Shown here piece by piece: positions 16,632 through 24,446 of a stretch of 64,000 nucleotides of DNA (the stretch's first letter is position 1; each line of letters opens with the position of its first letter). The stretch comes from Curtobacterium sp. 9128. GTDB taxonomy: Bacteria > Actinomycetota > Actinomycetes > Actinomycetales > Microbacteriaceae. The translations under genes were made by a program, and so were the position numbers. Under the pieces are notes generated by a model. The model was not told the origin of the DNA. It worked only from the letters and a program-made list of their open reading frames with translations, and searched no databases. Where the stretch lies: contig NZ_VEAF01000002.1 of assembly GCF_007673775.1 (NCBI RefSeq), positions 532,606 through 596,605 of the forward strand, written 5' to 3'.

Positions 16632-16808
16632 CCTTGGGTCGAACTCGTCAGACAGACTGGCTCCTTGTCACACTGCTGGCTTATCTCGAGAGCGTCTCAC
16701 AAATCAGGAGTATCGGGCGAACGAGTGACACTTGATACCACGCGCTGTGGTCGCAGCTCAGGACAGGTCAGCCACGGTCGCTGAATCACCTTCCGCCGGC
16801 CGGCAAGA

Positions 16809-17870
16809 TCACAAATCAAACAGCGCGACTGCCGGAGCGGGAGGCTGCACGCCGGGACCGCGGCGACCGCCGTCGTGCCGACGCCAGTCAGGGTCGTCGA
16901 TCTGCATCCCCATGTCATGGCCGAATAGCACCAGTGCTCTTGCAGTCATCCGCAGCTGGCCACTGACACGGAGTCGGTCGCCGTGCCGTGTCAACGACCA
17001 GCCCTCCTCGACGTACGCGCCGCTGGGCAGGATCGCTTCGAATGTGACGAGTGTGTCGAAGTCGTACTCGACGACGTCGGCGCCCTCACCGGACTTCGGC
17101 TCCCCGACGCGGACGCCCTCTGCGGCCCATGCGATTTCTTCGACACGAAAGGCAAATGGGGCGCGATCGAACCCGATGTCTTCCGCTTCCGGCTCGACGT
17201 CATCCGAGAAGTCAGACGACATCATGTATTCACGGAACTCCTCGTCCTGCGCCGTCGCGACCGCATCGCTGGCTCTCTCCGACTTCCACGGCAGATGCTC
17301 CAGCAGCCACCGAGTCAGGTCCTGCACAATGACCACGCTCCCCGCGGCGTCTTCGATGTCGGATTGAAGCAAAGCAGTCAGGCCGCCGCCGTCGTCGCGA
17401 AAGATCTTGTCTGCTGTGACAAGCGCCACGTCAGTGCCCGCGCGTGCGAGATCGGCGACGTTCGCCCACACGAGCGAATCGCGATATCCGCTGCCCCGAT
17501 CATCGAAAGGCGGGATCCGGCCCACTGCTCGTCGAAGCAGCTCCCAGTGCGCAACGTTCGGGAGCGGCATGATGTCGAAGCCGAGGTGCTCATCAAGGCG
17601 AGTCTCGACGTACGCCCGGTAGTCGAGGGCGGCGGGCGCGGACGGGACTTCCAAGCCGAGTCGTCGGTATGACTGTGATGCGCGTTCCCAGAGCGTGTGC
17701 GCCTCAGTCACCTGCCGTCCGTGGTGGGCGACGAGTTCCTCGACGCACACCGTCGGGACGCGCACATCAAGGAACCGGTGCCAAGACGCGTACCCAAGCA
17801 ACCGCATCGTGAGGCCGGTGAGCATCCAGTCCCGCCGTAGCTCAGTGGTGTCGAGGACAACCGTAACCAT
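16809..17870 (-). CDS. PIN-domain protein (DUF4935-like), putative ribonuclease
   Basis: 353-aa protein. Residues 1-160 form a PIN nuclease-like domain: VTVVLDTTELRRDW (Asp7), VPTVCVEELVAHH (Glu44/45), GSGYRDSLVWANVADLA (Asp131) and VALVTADKIFRDD (Asp154). These four acidic positions are spaced as in metal-dependent PIN nucleases, and the GYRDSLVW block is typical of DUF4935 proteins. The C-terminal ~190 residues, with an acidic stretch and strands such as LRVSGQLRMTARALV, are unassigned. ATG 17870 has GGAG close upstream. It lies upstream of the HEPN gene on the same strand with about 150-180 bases between, so the two may be cotranscribed. The role is inferred to be RNA cleavage in defence or stress. 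Confidence 0.72.
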   Translation of the reverse strand: MVTVVLDTTELRRDWMLTGLTMRLLGYASWHRFLDVRVPTVCVEELVAHHGRQVTEAHTLWERASQSYRRLGLEVPSAPAALDYRAYVETRLDEHLGFDIMPLPNVAHWELLRRAVGRIPPFDDRGSGYRDSLVWANVADLARAGTDVALVTADKIFRDDGGGLTALLQSDIEDAAGSVVIVQDLTRWLLEHLPWKSERASDAVATAQDEEFREYMMSSDFSDDVEPEAEDIGFDRAPFAFRVEEIAWAAEGVRVGEPKSGEGADVVEYDFDTLVTFEAILPSGAYVEEGWSLTRHGDRLRVSGQLRMTARALVLFGHDMGMQIDDPDWRRHDGGRRGPGVQPPAPAVALFDL

Positions 17871-18087
17871 GACTCCACGCTAGGGGTTGGTGATCGGGTT
17901 TCGTGACCTATCGGGAAGCATTCGATGATTCGCGCGCAGCGATCACGGCATCAATCTCCGAGGACTTGAGGGGAACGGTGGAGAGATGGTGCTGCTGCGC
18001 AAGACGGCGCTACAACATCCCGAAGTGTGAGCTGTCGAAGACCTCCTCTTCCGGTAGGTGGGCGTCGGAGGTGTACGTTCGGATGCT

Positions 18088-18558
18088 TTAGGGGAGCCGC
18101 AGGAGTTCCGGTAGCCAGTCAATCGGAGTGATGAGCGCCCCGGAGGGCAGTGGATGTGCGCTGATCGCCCACCGGACGTGGCGTGGTGTGCGTTCGACCG
18201 CGTCGGCGAGCGTCCAGAGTGCGTGAGTGCCGCTGTCGAGCATGTCGTGGATTCGGACGATGTCGATGTCGTCGAGTTCGGGTCCGAGTGCGGCATTGTT
18301 GTGCACGAAGCGTTCCGGGGACCAGGAGACGGTGACGGTTGCTCGCACGTTTTCAGCCGAGCGAGGTGCGGTCGGCGGTTCGAATCGGGTGATCCAGGCG
18401 GTGAGGTAGCTGTCGAGCGCGGTTTTGAGTTCGGCTGTCATGGCAAGGGTGAATTGTGTGTATTCGGCAATATCCGGTCCAGGCTGGAACTGCAGGCCCG
18501 GCGGTAGGTCCCGCGGGCCTGCGAGCAGGTTCAGACAGTCAACGACGCCCTCCTGCAA
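18088..18558 (-). CDS. Hypothetical protein, 156 aa
   Basis: Predicted cytoplasmic protein with helical middle (FTLAMTAELKTALDSYL) and a strand-rich second half (VRATVTVSWSPERF, HDMLDSGTHALWTLADAV, HVRWAISAHP). No family was recognised. The TTG at 18558 is the listed start, and a plausible ribosome site is lacking, so it may be 5'-truncated. After the TAA stop the same frame stays open and protein-like for 25 codons (SIRTYTSDAHLPEEEVFDSS, to TAG at 18010), hinting that the stop is recent or that two fragments were joined. Confidence 0.5.
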   Translation of the reverse strand: MQEGVVDCLNLLAGPRDLPPGLQFQPGPDIAEYTQFTLAMTAELKTALDSYLTAWITRFEPPTAPRSAENVRATVTVSWSPERFVHNNAALGPELDDIDIVRIHDMLDSGTHALWTLADAVERTPRHVRWAISAHPLPSGALITPIDWLPELLRLP

Positions 18559-18678
18559 CTCCGCCCCGCACTCAACGCGATCCGCCTCGACCCCGACCAG
18601 ATGCCGGGGTACCGGTGGCTGAACCGATGGAACGACCGGTCATTGTTGGAGCACTTACGGACGTCGTCTGGGCCGTGA
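18508..18678 (+). pseudogene. C-terminal fragment of an unknown gene
   Basis: A plus-strand frame without a start codon reads EQVQTVNDALLQLRPALNA, IRLDPDQMPGYRWLNR, WNDRSLLEHLRTSSGP and stop at 18678. The composition looks coding. It overlaps the 5' end of the minus-strand gene at 18558, so one of the two is truncated. Family unknown. Confidence 0.3.
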
Positions 18679-19082
18679 CGAGGCAAAGCGCCAGTGCCCC
18701 TCAGCCTGTACGCGGCTCCCACGTCGACACCCTGACCCCAGCGCCGCACGCAGATGCGCCCTCGACCATGACCGTGGCGTGCTTAACGTCAGATCGGACT
18801 CCCGCCCTGGCGCTTGGCTTCCCGGACACGCCGGGCACGACTATCCACAGCCTGTGGAATCTCCGCACGCCGTTGGGTTCACCACGAGCCCGCACCCAGA
18901 TATTCCGCGGGCTCGCGGGGTACAGCGATAGTCCCCCTTGTGGAGAGCGGTGTGGAGAATTACACGGCTGTAACACTTTATGTTGTGGTCGGCGATGATG
19001 TCGGCCCCAAGATGTAGGCTCGCCACGAGAGCAAGGCCCCTGTCGGAACGTCCGACCGAGGTCGACCGTTACGCAGGGGCCC
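18679..19082. other. 400-base gap with DnaA-box-like words and a structured leader
   Basis: No gene is seen. CTATCCACA (18841-18849) and several TGTGGA words (near 18853, 18941 and 18951) resemble weak DnaA boxes. A hairpin with an 8-bp outer stem (GGCCCCTG at 19035-19042, complement at 19074-19081) and an inner GTCGG/CCGAC stem ends directly before the ATG at 19083, so it may control that gene. Confidence 0.4.
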
Positions 19083-19343
19083 ATGGATTCCGGCAAGAAT
19101 CTCCATGAGCCTAAACCGTCAGCGGCAGGTGTGGCACATCCGTGCCACATCGAGGCTGACGAGCGCAACAGTCCGCTGGATTGGATGCTCATGCCCACTC
19201 GTCGGATCACGTACCGGGTGCAGACCCGGACATACACGATCACGTGCCCGCACTGCAGGCACGCGTTCCGGAACATCACCGCGTTCGTGCGCGGCGTTGA
19301 CGTCCGCTGCGACTCCTGCGGCCGGACCTTCCGGACGCCCTGA
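19083..19343 (+). CDS. Small zinc-ribbon protein
   Basis: 86-aa protein whose C-terminal half is a zinc ribbon: TITCPHCRHAFRN and VRCDSCGRTFRTP, two C-x2-C knuckles 19 residues apart. The N-terminal half is polar and may be untranslated if the ATG at 19185 or 19191 (MPTRRITYRVQ) is used. The listed start has AGGGG 4 nt upstream inside a stable leader hairpin. It is the first of three closely spaced plus-strand genes (19083, 19379, 19586). A nucleic-acid or protein-binding accessory role is likely but unproven. Confidence 0.65.
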   Translation: MDSGKNLHEPKPSAAGVAHPCHIEADERNSPLDWMLMPTRRITYRVQTRTYTITCPHCRHAFRNITAFVRGVDVRCDSCGRTFRTP

Positions 19344-19378
19344 CCGCTCCGCCCCCGACCTTCGAGGGGAGGTGATTC

Positions 19379-19525
19379 ATGATGGCGAAGTCCTCGTCTC
19401 GCACCACGTCTAAGTCCGTCGCGCACAAGGCGTCCGCTGCGTTGCGTGACGGGCGTTCCTCGGCCCGCACCCGCAGCATCGCCGCCAGCGCACTCGCGCA
19501 GGCGAAGTCCAAGGGCTCCAAGTAG
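19379..19525 (+). CDS. Very small basic Ser/Ala/Lys-rich protein, 48 aa
   Basis: Begins MMAKSSSRTTSKSVAHKAS and continues with alternating Ser, Ala, Arg and Lys, ending AQAKSKGSK. GGGGAGG stands 7-10 nt before the tandem ATGs (19379 and 19382), a strong ribosome site. Similar short basic proteins of unknown role are, from memory, common in bacterial accessory regions. It has no membrane segment. Spacing of 35 and 60 bases to its neighbours suggests an operon. Confidence 0.65.
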   Translation: MMAKSSSRTTSKSVAHKASAALRDGRSSARTRSIAASALAQAKSKGSK

Positions 19526-19585
19526 CAGTACCGGTGGGCGCACCAGCCCGGTGCGCCCACCGCGACCCATCGAGAAGGGAAACGC

Positions 19586-20110
19586 ATGTCCAACGGTTTC
19601 AAGATCAACCGCACCGAGATTGCGAAGATGACGAAGGAGCTGCAGCGCGAGTTCGACAAGCATCCGATCCAGGTACCCGTGCAGCCGGGCACTCGCGGCG
19701 CCACCGCTGCTCCTGCAGCTGTCGTTCACCACCATGGCACGACGGTGAACATCACGGGTGACGGCGCCCAAGTGGCCTGGGGAAACAGTGGACCGGTGAC
19801 GCAGAATCGCGTCGAAGCTGTCGCGCCCGGCCTCGAGGCAATCGCGGAGCTCCTGGCCACGGTCCTCGGAAATGCCGGCGCATACGGTCTCGGCTCGGAC
19901 GATGAAGCGGAACTGCGGCAGGCAGCGGAGGACGCACTCGCGGAAACTACCGGAGAGGCGCCAGACGTGCACAAACTGCGGCGCAGCGTCACCTTCATCA
20001 AAGGGCTTCTCGCACCCGTAGTGGCGGGAGTGAGCGCCGGCGTCACCCACGAGTCGACGGAACTCGCTCGTCACACCATCTCCGCGCTCACCTCAGCGTT
20101 CGCTTCGTAG
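19586..20110 (+). CDS. Hypothetical protein, 174 aa
   Basis: Starts MSNGFKINRTEIAKMTKELQ, a Lys-rich helix, then a Pro/Ala linker, a strand-rich motif VNITGDGAQVAWGNSG followed by PVTQN, and a helical C-terminal half with hydrophobic LLAPVVAGVSAGV near the end. The G-D-x-A-Q-V-A-W-G-N motif is distinctive and recalls beta-strand repeats seen in some effector-associated proteins, but no family is assigned. GAGAAGGGAAACGC upstream supports the start. It is the third gene in a likely operon with the zinc-ribbon and short basic proteins. Confidence 0.65.
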   Translation: MSNGFKINRTEIAKMTKELQREFDKHPIQVPVQPGTRGATAAPAAVVHHHGTTVNITGDGAQVAWGNSGPVTQNRVEAVAPGLEAIAELLATVLGNAGAYGLGSDDEAELRQAAEDALAETTGEAPDVHKLRRSVTFIKGLLAPVVAGVSAGVTHESTELARHTISALTSAFAS

Positions 20111-20582
20111 CAGCCTCCCCACTCTGGCTCGGTCGCCTCAGTAGCCGACATCAGCGCGCTCCCTATCCGGTCCGGACCTCGAAGCCACCACGACGACATG
20201 ACCGCGCCTTTCGAGTACGAGTCGAGATCTCGCTCGAAGCCGCGGTGCGGCGGCCCGGATCGCCACTACGGCGTCACCCCGATGGCAACAGGCAGAGCGC
20301 CAGCCTCAAGAGGTCCTTGTATGGCGCTGTCAACTCGCGAGTCGGTACGGCTCCATGCTTGTGCCCCGAGTGCTCGCAGGTCGCGTCGGTGCAGCGTGGG
20401 TGCCCGTCCTGTGTGCGCGTGCCGGATGCGGCGTGCGGTGAACAGGTCCCAGTCGAGATTCGTGGAAGTGGGCAGGGAGTGGCGCTGCCCAGATCAGCGC
20501 TCTTGTTGCTGTGACTCCTCCGCACTAACAGGCCAAGCGTTCCTCACCTCTAGACTCATGCAGACGACTTTTGAGGGGGACC
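20111..20582. other. 470-base stretch without a convincing gene
   Basis: A plus-strand frame ending near 20514 contains CLCPECSQVASVQRGCPSC, which looks like a zinc knuckle, but its only starts are a distant ATG at 20245 or a weak TTG. It may be a remnant. The promoter of the gene at 20583 must lie here. Confidence 0.4.
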
Positions 20583-21119
20583 GTGCTTCCGGCTCTGGAT
20601 GAACGAGGGATGTTGCCACCCGCGGAGCACCCGTACACGACAACACTCGAGGAGCTGCATCAGCGGTTCGTCGTCGAAGCGCCGCATCGCGAACAGCGAC
20701 AGCGGATATTCAGCGCGCTCTCGCTCTACGCAGAACTGATCTGGGTCTCACTCCCGTCCGCGCGACTACGGATCGACGGCGGCTTCGTGACCCACAAGGA
20801 TTGGGCCGCTCCGGAGGACGCCGATGTCGTCGTGGTCTACGACACCCCGGCTCCGTCCGGGAGTCTGAGCGCGATCGTGCGAGCACCACTGTTCACCGTG
20901 TCAGACGTCAGCGGCAAGGTCTCGGGCCAGCCGCTGAACATGCCGAAATCAGCAGTGATGGGTGGTCTGATTGACGCGTACCCGGCGCCTGCGGGCAAGC
21001 CGGCACAGCTCGCGTACTGGGATCGCATGTGGTCAAACGTCACTGGTCCGGACAAGACTCTGGTTGCTGGGGAACGGAAGGGCTACGTGGAGGTGAGCAA
21101 CCCGCATGTCGAGCAGTGA
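20583..21119 (+). CDS. DUF6932-like nucleotidyltransferase-fold protein
   Basis: 178-aa protein. It opens MLPALDERGMLPPAEHP and LEELHQRFV, the characteristic start of DUF6932 proteins, followed by a helix and then RIDGGFVTHKD with EDADVVVVYD. The GG/GS-F-V-T ... D-x-D pattern is that of a minimal nucleotidyltransferase: a Gly-rich loop plus two acidic metal ligands about 10-12 residues later. The second G replaces the usual Ser of G-S, which may reduce activity. GAGGGGG lies about 3 nt before the GTG. The reading frame overlaps the next gene by 14 bases, so the two are translationally coupled. A toxin or defence role is inference. Confidence 0.7.
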   Translation: MLPALDERGMLPPAEHPYTTTLEELHQRFVVEAPHREQRQRIFSALSLYAELIWVSLPSARLRIDGGFVTHKDWAAPEDADVVVVYDTPAPSGSLSAIVRAPLFTVSDVSGKVSGQPLNMPKSAVMGGLIDAYPAPAGKPAQLAYWDRMWSNVTGPDKTLVAGERKGYVEVSNPHVEQ

Positions 21120-22104
21120 CCAGAAGTCCCTCGAGCAACTCTTCCGGGAGGCGCTCCGCGAAGCTCTCGCCGACGTTGATCGGGATCTGCTCATCGGCGC
21201 GCTCCTTGCGTCTGCTGCGCATACTCCGAGTCTGCAGCTCGTCGCGGAGGAGGAGCTCGCACCGGAAGCGGCGGAGCTGGAGCTTCATCTTGATGACGGC
21301 GATGTGAAAGAGCATGCGACGAACGCTCGTTCGTTCGGTTTGTTCGTCACCGCGATGGCCGAGGCGTCCAAGGAGTTCGTGAAGAGTTCCCTCCGGCTCG
21401 GAGCGATGAGCTCCCCGCTGCGCATCGCTCCTGGACCTGGCTCGGTTCGAGCCACGTTCATCGCCCCGTCGCCACATGAGCGTTCCGATGCACGGCACAC
21501 ACCTTTGGGCGGGGCTCCGACGGACGATCGGGTGTGGACTGAAAGCGATGTGTTCTCTGAGTCGTTGTGGGCCATCGCCACGGTGTTCAGCAACGCCGAG
21601 CCGGACCAGGAGAACGATGCGCTCGACGGCATCATCCAGACCATCCCAGTTCGAGCACGCATCCAGCTGCGAAAGGTGGCTGAGCAAGTTGCTGCGCGCG
21701 ACTGGCAGGTTACGGGTGAGTTCCGTAAGCAGGGACTGCGCACGCACTGTGTGTCGCTGTCGAGCAGGGGTGCCAAGAATCTGGCGGAACAGCTCGCTGT
21801 GCAGGACGTCCATCGTGCCCAGTGGACGACGTCCGGAGCGATCACAGGCCATCGGTGGGACACAGGAGTGATGTTCTTCTCAGCGGACGACCGCGTCCGC
21901 ACATTCGCTGCCAGTTTTGAGTCCTCAGATCTAGAGCAACGCGTCGCTCAACTCGCCACGGTGGAAGACCGGCGTGTGGAGGCGCGCTTCACGATCTACA
22001 CCGCGGTGGGACGAGGCGCGGACGAGGGCCGTCGGAGCTACGTGTTGGAGGCAATCCAGGCCGTCGCGCCCGACGTGGAGCTGGATCTGCCTTCCGCGGA
22101 CTAG
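21106..22104 (+). CDS. Partner protein of the DUF6932-like gene, unknown
   Basis: 332-aa predicted cytoplasmic protein. An N-terminal helical part (LEQLFREALREALADVDRD, LLIGALLASAAH) precedes a middle segment with VTAMAEASKEFVKSSLRLGA and a mixed alpha/beta C-terminal half (RIQLRKVAEQVAARDWQV, TFAASFESSDLEQRVAQLAT, EARFTIYTAVGRG). No domain was recognised. The ATG at 21106 lies inside the preceding gene, whose stop is TGA at 21117-21119, and GGAGG precedes it. The tight coupling suggests fixed stoichiometry with the nucleotidyltransferase-like protein, for example toxin with antitoxin, or sensor with effector. Confidence 0.65.
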   Translation: MSSSDQKSLEQLFREALREALADVDRDLLIGALLASAAHTPSLQLVAEEELAPEAAELELHLDDGDVKEHATNARSFGLFVTAMAEASKEFVKSSLRLGAMSSPLRIAPGPGSVRATFIAPSPHERSDARHTPLGGAPTDDRVWTESDVFSESLWAIATVFSNAEPDQENDALDGIIQTIPVRARIQLRKVAEQVAARDWQVTGEFRKQGLRTHCVSLSSRGAKNLAEQLAVQDVHRAQWTTSGAITGHRWDTGVMFFSADDRVRTFAASFESSDLEQRVAQLATVEDRRVEARFTIYTAVGRGADEGRRSYVLEAIQAVAPDVELDLPSAD

Positions 22105-22519
22105 CCGCGCTGGCACTCGCAGGGAGTGCTCTAAACCGCCGGCGACGACGCTCCACGTAGGTGGCGGCCTGGGTTGTGGTCGGCGTTCGAAGGGCGCTCG
22201 TCGTCGCTGGCTGCACGACTTTGAGAGGCGGACGACTGTCGCTCGCGGACCGGGGCGCGTTTGCGCCCGGCGACCCTCCAGGTTGAAGCAACGCAACCTC
22301 GTCGTGTTGGGGTTCGGGTCGTTGAGAAGCCGCCCTCGCGTCCCGGCGCGTTTGGGGGGAGAAGACACCCGACTGCCCGGCGCGGCTGAGGATTGACGCC
22401 CTCATTCGTAGGAGGCCGACGGTGCGGCATCGAACCCCGCCACCCAATCTGTCTCGGAGCGCCACCTTGACAAGGATTGTGGCGGATGGACAGTTAGTAC
22501 AGGCGGTCGACAAACTCCC
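22105..22519. other. 415-base stretch without a gene
   Basis: No frame with a credible start and composition. A T-arm-like GGTTCGATGCC occurs on the minus strand near 22440 but cannot be folded into a tRNA. It is the right border between the accessory island and dnaB. Confidence 0.4.
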
Positions 22520-23887
22520 CTACTGCGGCATGTCCACGAACCGCGAGAACATCCCGTGAAACGCCACCGTGATCGTGTCCGTCGGCCCGTTGCGGTGCTT
22601 CGCCACGATGAGGTCCGCCTCCCCCTGCCGCGGGTTGTCCTTCTCGTACGCGGACTCACGGTGGAGCAGGATCACCATGTCGGCGTCCTGCTCGATGGAC
22701 CCGGACTCACGCAGGTCGGAGATCATCGGCTTCTTGTCCGCACGCTGCTCGGGTCCACGGTTCAGCTGGGACAGCGCGATGACGGGGACCTGGAGCTCCT
22801 TCGCCATGAGCTTCAGCGCACGCGAGAACTCGGAGACCTCCTGCTGGCGGCTCTCGACCTTCTTGCCGGAGGTCATCAGCTGCAGGTAGTCGATGACGAC
22901 GAGCTTGAGGTTGTGCTGCTGCTTGAGACGACGGCACTTGGCGCGGATCTCGACGAGGGTCATGTTGGGGGAGTCGTCGATGAAGAACGGGGCGTCGTTG
23001 ATGCGCCCACGGGTCTGCGCGATGGTGGTCCAGTCGCGGGAGTCGACGGTGCCCTTGCGCATGTGCTGCAGCGGCACGCTGGTCTCGGCGGAGAGCAGAC
23101 GCATGGCGATCTCGGCGCGGCCCATCTCGAGCGAGAAGAACGCCGCGGTCTGGTCGTGCTTGACGGCGGCGGCACGGCAGAGGTCGAGCGCCAGGGTCGA
23201 CTTCCCGAGTGCGGGTCGGGCGGCGATGATGATGAGCTGTCCGGGGTGGAAGCCGTTCGTCAGACCGTCGAGCTGGGCGAACCCGGTGGGCACGCCGGTC
23301 ATCTGGCCGTCACGGCCCTTCGCGGCCTCGATCTCGTCGATGGCGGCGCCGATGGCGTCGGTGAGGGGCACGTAGTCCTCGGTCTGGACGCCGCCGGCGA
23401 CGTTGTAGACCTCGGCCTGGGCGCTGTTGACGAGGTCGGTGACCTCACCCTCGGACGCGTAGCCCATCTGGACGATGCGGGTACCGGCGTCGACGAGTCG
23501 ACGGAGGACGGCCTTCTCGGCGACGATGCCGGCGTAGTACCCGGCGTTCGCCGCGGTGGGCACCATGCTCGTGACGCTGTGCAGGTACTCGGCGCCGCCG
23601 GCCCGGCTCAGCAGACCGGTCTTCGTCAGCTCGTCGGTGACGGCGATGACGTCGGTCGGCTCACCGTGGGAGTACAGCGACAGGATCGCGTCGAAGATGA
23701 CCTCGTGCTTGGGGATGTAGAAGTCCACGCCACGGGCGGTCTCGATGACGTCGGCGACGGCGTCCTTCGACAGGAGCATGCCGCCGATGGTCGACTGCTC
23801 GGCGAGGAGGTCGTGCGGCGGCGTGCGCTCCATGCCACTGCGCTCCGCGTAGTCCTGCGGTGCGGGGTCCAGATGCGCGATCGACAC
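22520..23887 (-). CDS. dnaB: Replicative DNA helicase DnaB
   Basis: 455-aa helicase that unwinds DNA at the fork as a hexamer. The N-terminal domain begins with DLLAEQSTIGGMLL, and the RecA-like core shows IIAARPALGKSTLALD (Walker A), ETSVPLQHMRKGTV, LVVIDYLQLMTSG (Walker B) and ALSQLNRGPEQR, with DLRESGSIEQDADMVIL near the end. Length is normal and there is no intein. GTG 23887 is chosen over a longer frame because GAGGAG lies 5 nt upstream. It is separated from the rpsF-ssb-rpsR-rplI operon, which often precedes it in actinobacteria, by the inserted type VII secretion locus. A cluster of DnaA-box-like sequences lies upstream. Confidence 0.97.
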   Translation of the reverse strand: MSIAHLDPAPQDYAERSGMERTPPHDLLAEQSTIGGMLLSKDAVADVIETARGVDFYIPKHEVIFDAILSLYSHGEPTDVIAVTDELTKTGLLSRAGGAEYLHSVTSMVPTAANAGYYAGIVAEKAVLRRLVDAGTRIVQMGYASEGEVTDLVNSAQAEVYNVAGGVQTEDYVPLTDAIGAAIDEIEAAKGRDGQMTGVPTGFAQLDGLTNGFHPGQLIIIAARPALGKSTLALDLCRAAAVKHDQTAAFFSLEMGRAEIAMRLLSAETSVPLQHMRKGTVDSRDWTTIAQTRGRINDAPFFIDDSPNMTLVEIRAKCRRLKQQHNLKLVVIDYLQLMTSGKKVESRQQEVSEFSRALKLMAKELQVPVIALSQLNRGPEQRADKKPMISDLRESGSIEQDADMVILLHRESAYEKDNPRQGEADLIVAKHRNGPTDTITVAFHGMFSRFVDMPQ

Positions 23888-24058
23888 ACGGTCTCCTCTT
23901 CTTGGTGTTCCACGGTCCCGGCCTGCTGGGCCGCGGCTTCGTCGTGCCACGGCCGGACCGGCCGCCATCTCGACGCGCCCCGACCGAACCGGCCACGGCA
24001 AGTTCTACCCCGAACGACCGACAACCCCTGGTCGCTGGGCCAAGCTACGGGTACGAAG

Positions 24059-24221
24059 TTATCCCCACAAAATGGGGCTGTGGATAACTCTGTGGAGAGC
24101 GTGCGGAACACGCCGGAAGTTCGTGTGGACAACTGTGGACAGTGGTGTGGAGAACCCCGGTACCGAACACACTTTCGACGCTCTGACCTGGGATTTCGAT
24201 TTCCACACTGTGTGTGGACAA
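24059..24221. promoter_or_regulatory. Cluster of DnaA-box-like 9-mers upstream of dnaB
   Basis: A perfect box TGTGGATAA (24079-24087) is accompanied by TTATCCCCA (24059-24067), TGTGGACAA (24124-24132 and 24213-24221), TGTGGACAG (24134-24142), TGTGGAGAA (24146-24154) and TGTGGAGAG (24091-24099). The density is comparable to the oriC region of this same window. It may bind DnaA to regulate dnaB or titrate DnaA. Confidence 0.6.
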
Positions 24222-24446
24222 GTGGGGTTCAACGTGCAGTCGAAGGTTCTCGATTTGACGTTTCCGCTGTGTAAAACGACTTGACAAACGCGAGCCTGAG
24301 GACAACTTTCCCGGCGGGCTCCCAGGCTCACCCGACCCCGCGCCGGACGTAACCGCTCAGGCCAGCGCACCCGAGCCTCCCGTCCGCCGCGCAGCGGATC
24401 GGTAACCCGCCAGCGCCACCAGCGAGCGCGCAGGAGAGCACGCCCC

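Noticed and set aside
20245..20514. Frame containing two C-x2-C-like knuckles
   Set aside because: Upstream half is not protein-like and no good start exists near the cysteines; left as a possible remnant.
22430..22455. T-arm-like GGTTCGATGCC on the minus strand suggesting a tRNA
   Set aside because: No acceptor, D or anticodon stems can be formed around it; only four pairs support the T-stem.
23887..24001. Longer N-terminus for DnaB (38 extra codons)
   Set aside because: The extension is Arg/Pro/Gly-rich and lacks a ribosome site; GTG 23887 has GAGGAG at ideal distance.
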